43,794 nucleotides of DNA from an uncultured Oscillospiraceae bacterium (GTDB lineage: Bacteria > Bacillota > Clostridia > Oscillospirales > Acutalibacteraceae), in assembly GCA_900540535.1 (NCBI GenBank), contig UQGM01000019.1, positions 1 to 43,794 on the forward strand, read 5' to 3'. Below, one piece after another: positions 41,723 through 43,794 of the stretch. Position 1 is the first letter of the stretch, and the number at the start of each line of letters is the position of its first letter. Below the pieces are notes generated by a model. The model ran no database searches. It saw only the letters and a list, made by a program, of their open reading frames with translations, and was not told the origin of the DNA. A program made the position numbers and the translations under genes.

Positions 41723-42171
41723 TAGTTTACGTATTTAATTATGTGATCTGAAAAAGTGCCCCAAAAGTGTTATTTTACCGAAAAAATTGCGTATATTATA
41801 ACGAGAAATCTTATTTCTTTTTAATTATTTAATTAAAATTAAAAGGCCCATTTGATTTAATTCGCTAATTTTAATATGGTCAAAATGAGGTCAAAAACCT
41901 CAAAAAGAGCTTAGCAAAGCTGCTTTTCAGCTTGTTCTGAAAGAAATTTCGTGGTATTCTTCCCCTATGGCAATTTCGCTTTAAGAAATTTAGCAATGAA
42001 AAAAGTTCAGGAACAGAGACTGCGAGGGGTATTATTTCTGTTCCATTGCGGTGGGCGTATTAAGGCGATGTGTTTTGCCGATTTGAGTAAATTGCATCGG
42101 ATTAATTTTTTATTGATTGATAAATTTGCGAGATTGTAAATACTACAACAAAGATAACGGAGGAAACGCCT
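41723..42171 (+). promoter_or_regulatory. Long intergenic region and leader before glmS
   Basis: About 450 noncoding bases. A candidate promoter is TTTACC (41774-41779) with TATAAC (41797-41802), 17-base spacer. The transcript would fold into several hairpins: GAGGT-CAAAA-ACCTC (41887-41901), AAAAG/GCTT with AAGC/CTTTT (41903-41927), and GGAACAGA (42010-42017) with TCTGTTCC (42037-42044). A 62-codon frame inside has no ribosome-binding site or family resemblance and was not called. AACGGAGG precedes the glmS ATG. I could not recognise a glmS ribozyme core. Confidence 0.5.
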
Positions 42172-43794
42172 ATGTGTGGAATAGTAGGATTTACTGGTCA
42201 TGTGCAGGCTGCGCCTGTTTTGTTGGATGGACTGGAGAAACTTGAGTACAGAGGCTATGATTCTGCGGGGTTGGCAGTACAGAATCAGATTGGAAAAATA
42301 GAGGTAGTAAAGGCAAAAGGACGTCTGAGAGTTCTCAGCGAAATGACGGATAACGGAAAGGCAGTTGACGGTGAATGCGGAATCGGTCATACACGCTGGG
42401 CAACCCATGGAGAGCCTTCCGTAGCCAACGCTCATCCCCATTACAGCAGCAATAAGAGAATTGCAGTTGTACACAATGGAATAATTGAAAATTATCAGGA
42501 ACTTAAAGATAAAATGATAAACAGGGGCTATACCTTTGCTTCACAGACGGATACCGAGGTAGTTGTGCAGCTTATTGACTACTATTATAGTGGGGAAGCG
42601 GCTGGAGATGCCATTGATGCTATTACACGCATGATGATGCATGTGAGAGGCTCCTATGCTTTGGGAATTTTGTTTGAGGATCAGCCTGGAGTTGTGTACG
42701 CTGTGCGTAAGGACAGTCCTCTTATAGTTGGACAGTCGGCAAACGGAAATCTTATAGCTTCCGATGTGCCTGCGCTGCTTAAATATACACGTACAGTTTA
42801 CTATATTGATAATCTGGAAATTGCTCGTCTTACTGCTGATTCAATTGAGTTTTTCGGTATAGACGGAGAGCCTTTGGAAAAGACAGCCACAACTATTGAG
42901 TGGGATGCCGAGGCGGCGGAAAAAGGCGGATATGAGCATTTCATGATGAAAGAAATCCATGAGCAGCCTGCAGCTGTGAGGGATACCATAAGTCCGAGAA
43001 TAAAGGACGGACATGTGGATTTAAGCGAGCTTGAACTTGATGACGATGTCATTAAAGGAATAAAGAGAGTATATATTATCGGCTGCGGTTCAGCGTATCA
43101 TGTTGGAGTGGCTGCACGTTATGTGTTTGAAAATTTAGCTCGTTTGCCCGTAGAGGTTGATGTGGCAAGTGAGTTCCGTTACAGAAATCCTGTGCTGGAA
43201 CCTGATTCACTGGCTGTGATTATAAGTCAGAGCGGTGAAACAGCAGATACCTTGGCAGCTCTTCGCCTTTGTAAAGAGCGGGGCATAAAAACTGTTGGAA
43301 TTGTCAATGTGGTTGGTTCCTCAATTGCAAGAGAGGCAGATTCCACTCTTTACACCTGGGCTGGACCGGAAATTGCGGTTGCAACTACCAAGGCATACAG
43401 TACACAGCTTGCGGCGTGTTATCTTATGGCAATAGCATTTGGAGAAAAGAGAGGAATTCTCAGTGAAGAGCGCAGTTGCCAGCTTGTGGAGGAGCTTCAG
43501 ACTCTTCCGGAAAAAATAGAAAAGACTCTGGAAGATAAGGAACGTATTCAGTGGTTTGCCAGTAAATATGCCAATGCCCATGATGCGTTTTTCATAGGCA
43601 GAGGTCTTGATTATGCAGTAGCTTTAGAGGGCAGTCTCAAGTTCAAAGAGATAAGCTATATACACTCGGAAGCTTTTGCAGCCGGTGAACTTAAGCACGG
43701 TCCCATTTCTTTAGTTGAAGAAGGTACTTTGGTGGTAGGTGTGCTGACTCAGCCCGATCTGTACGAAAAGACAGTTTCAAATTTGGTTGAAGCT
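42172..43794 (+). CDS. glmS: Glutamine-fructose-6-phosphate aminotransferase, 3'-truncated by the window end
   Basis: Makes glucosamine-6-phosphate, the entry to peptidoglycan amino sugars. The N-terminal Cys2 nucleophile (MCGIVGFTGH), YRGYDSAGLA, GIGHTRWATHGEPS and VHNGIIENY mark the glutaminase domain. The two SIS domains follow, with IIGCGSAYHVG, IISQSGETADTLAAL, ATTKAYSTQLAA and the start of the second (FFIGRGLDYAVALEGSLKFKEISYIHSEAFAAGELKHGPI). About 541 of an expected 600 or so residues are in the window. Leucine codons include more TTG and CTG than in the block before leuS. Confidence 0.97.
   Translation, partial: MCGIVGFTGHVQAAPVLLDGLEKLEYRGYDSAGLAVQNQIGKIEVVKAKGRLRVLSEMTDNGKAVDGECGIGHTRWATHGEPSVANAHPHYSSNKRIAVVHNGIIENYQELKDKMINRGYTFASQTDTEVVVQLIDYYYSGEAAGDAIDAITRMMMHVRGSYALGILFEDQPGVVYAVRKDSPLIVGQSANGNLIASDVPALLKYTRTVYYIDNLEIARLTADSIEFFGIDGEPLEKTATTIEWDAEAAEKGGYEHFMMKEIHEQPAAVRDTISPRIKDGHVDLSELELDDDVIKGIKRVYIIGCGSAYHVGVAARYVFENLARLPVEVDVASEFRYRNPVLEPDSLAVIISQSGETADTLAALRLCKERGIKTVGIVNVVGSSIAREADSTLYTWAGPEIAVATTKAYSTQLAACYLMAIAFGEKRGILSEERSCQLVEELQTLPEKIEKTLEDKERIQWFASKYANAHDAFFIGRGLDYAVALEGSLKFKEISYIHSEAFAAGELKHGPISLVEEGTLVVGVLTQPDLYEKTVSNLVEA

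Noticed and set aside
28395..41958. Attachment-site pair TCGTGGTATT at 28395-28404 and 41949-41958
   Set aside because: Only ten bases match, mgtE would be inside the element, and no integrase or tRNA gene is present. Chance is a sufficient explanation.
41723..42171. glmS ribozyme
   Set aside because: No recognisable cleavage-site and core sequence (for example the GCGCCAGAAC-type start or the GAGGAGG-type helix) was found by eye.
42007..42171. Short frames on both strands in the glmS leader
   Set aside because: No ribosome-binding site, no family resemblance, and the region is better explained as a folded leader.
1..43794. CRISPR arrays, tRNA or rRNA genes, insertion sequences
   Set aside because: No regularly spaced repeat-spacer series, no tRNA cloverleaf or rRNA sequence, and no transposase frame was seen on either strand.

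Overview
The window looks like a low-to-mid GC Clostridia chromosome, most likely a Ruminococcus-like member of the Oscillospiraceae/Ruminococcaceae. The basis is the gene content and order: topA-trmFO, rnc-smc-ftsY, nadD-yqeK-rsfS-leuS, a glgB-glgC-glgD-glgA operon with a separate GlgD subunit, a CD1247-type zinc-ribbon protein beside efp, and strong leucine CTT/CTC use. This is inferred from recalled family knowledge; no database search was run.

Layout. Positions 1 to about 1050 hold a 5'-truncated sialate O-acetylesterase-like gene with different codon use. It is cut in mid-domain and joined to the C-terminal part of topA, so this edge looks like an assembly chimera or a recombination joint. 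From about 1050 to 17220 a dense co-directional housekeeping block runs on the plus strand: topA(C-term), trmFO, plsX, rnc, an Elp3-like radical SAM gene, smc, ftsY, rdgB, yhbY, nadD, yqeK, a membrane glycosyltransferase-like gene, rsfS and leuS. Most junctions overlap or are very short. From 17264 to 20830 come rpsU with its own promoter and terminator, yqeG, aroQ, pepP, efp and the CD1247-type gene. A GDSL/SGNH esterase (21091-22389) converges on the minus-strand glycogen operon (28248-22465), with a perfect bidirectional terminator between them.

The accessory part is 28550-39762 on the minus strand. It is a compact 18-gene phage-derived operon in packaging-to-tail order: terminase small and large subunits, portal, prohead protease/scaffold, decoration-like protein, major capsid, connector and completion proteins, a tail-tube-like protein, a 42-residue protein, a LysM protein, a gpD/XkdQ-like hub, a spike-like protein, gp25-like, gpJ-like and gpI-like baseplate proteins and a short fibre-like protein. 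The frames are open and many junctions are translationally coupled. No sheath, tape measure, integrase, repressor, replication or lysis gene is visible. A head plus baseplate set without a tape measure is the strongest candidate here for an undescribed system, for example a domesticated gene-transfer or delivery particle. That function is inference.

Between this operon and the Mg2+ transporter gene mgtE lie about 500 noncoding bases. They hold three direct repeats at an exact 20-bp period, inverted repeats, a good promoter, a structured leader RNA that overlaps a 31-codon leader ORF, and an intrinsic terminator immediately before mgtE. This looks like an attenuation or riboswitch-type control region that I could not assign to a known class. 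The window ends inside glmS, which has a long, hairpin-rich leader without a recognisable glmS ribozyme.
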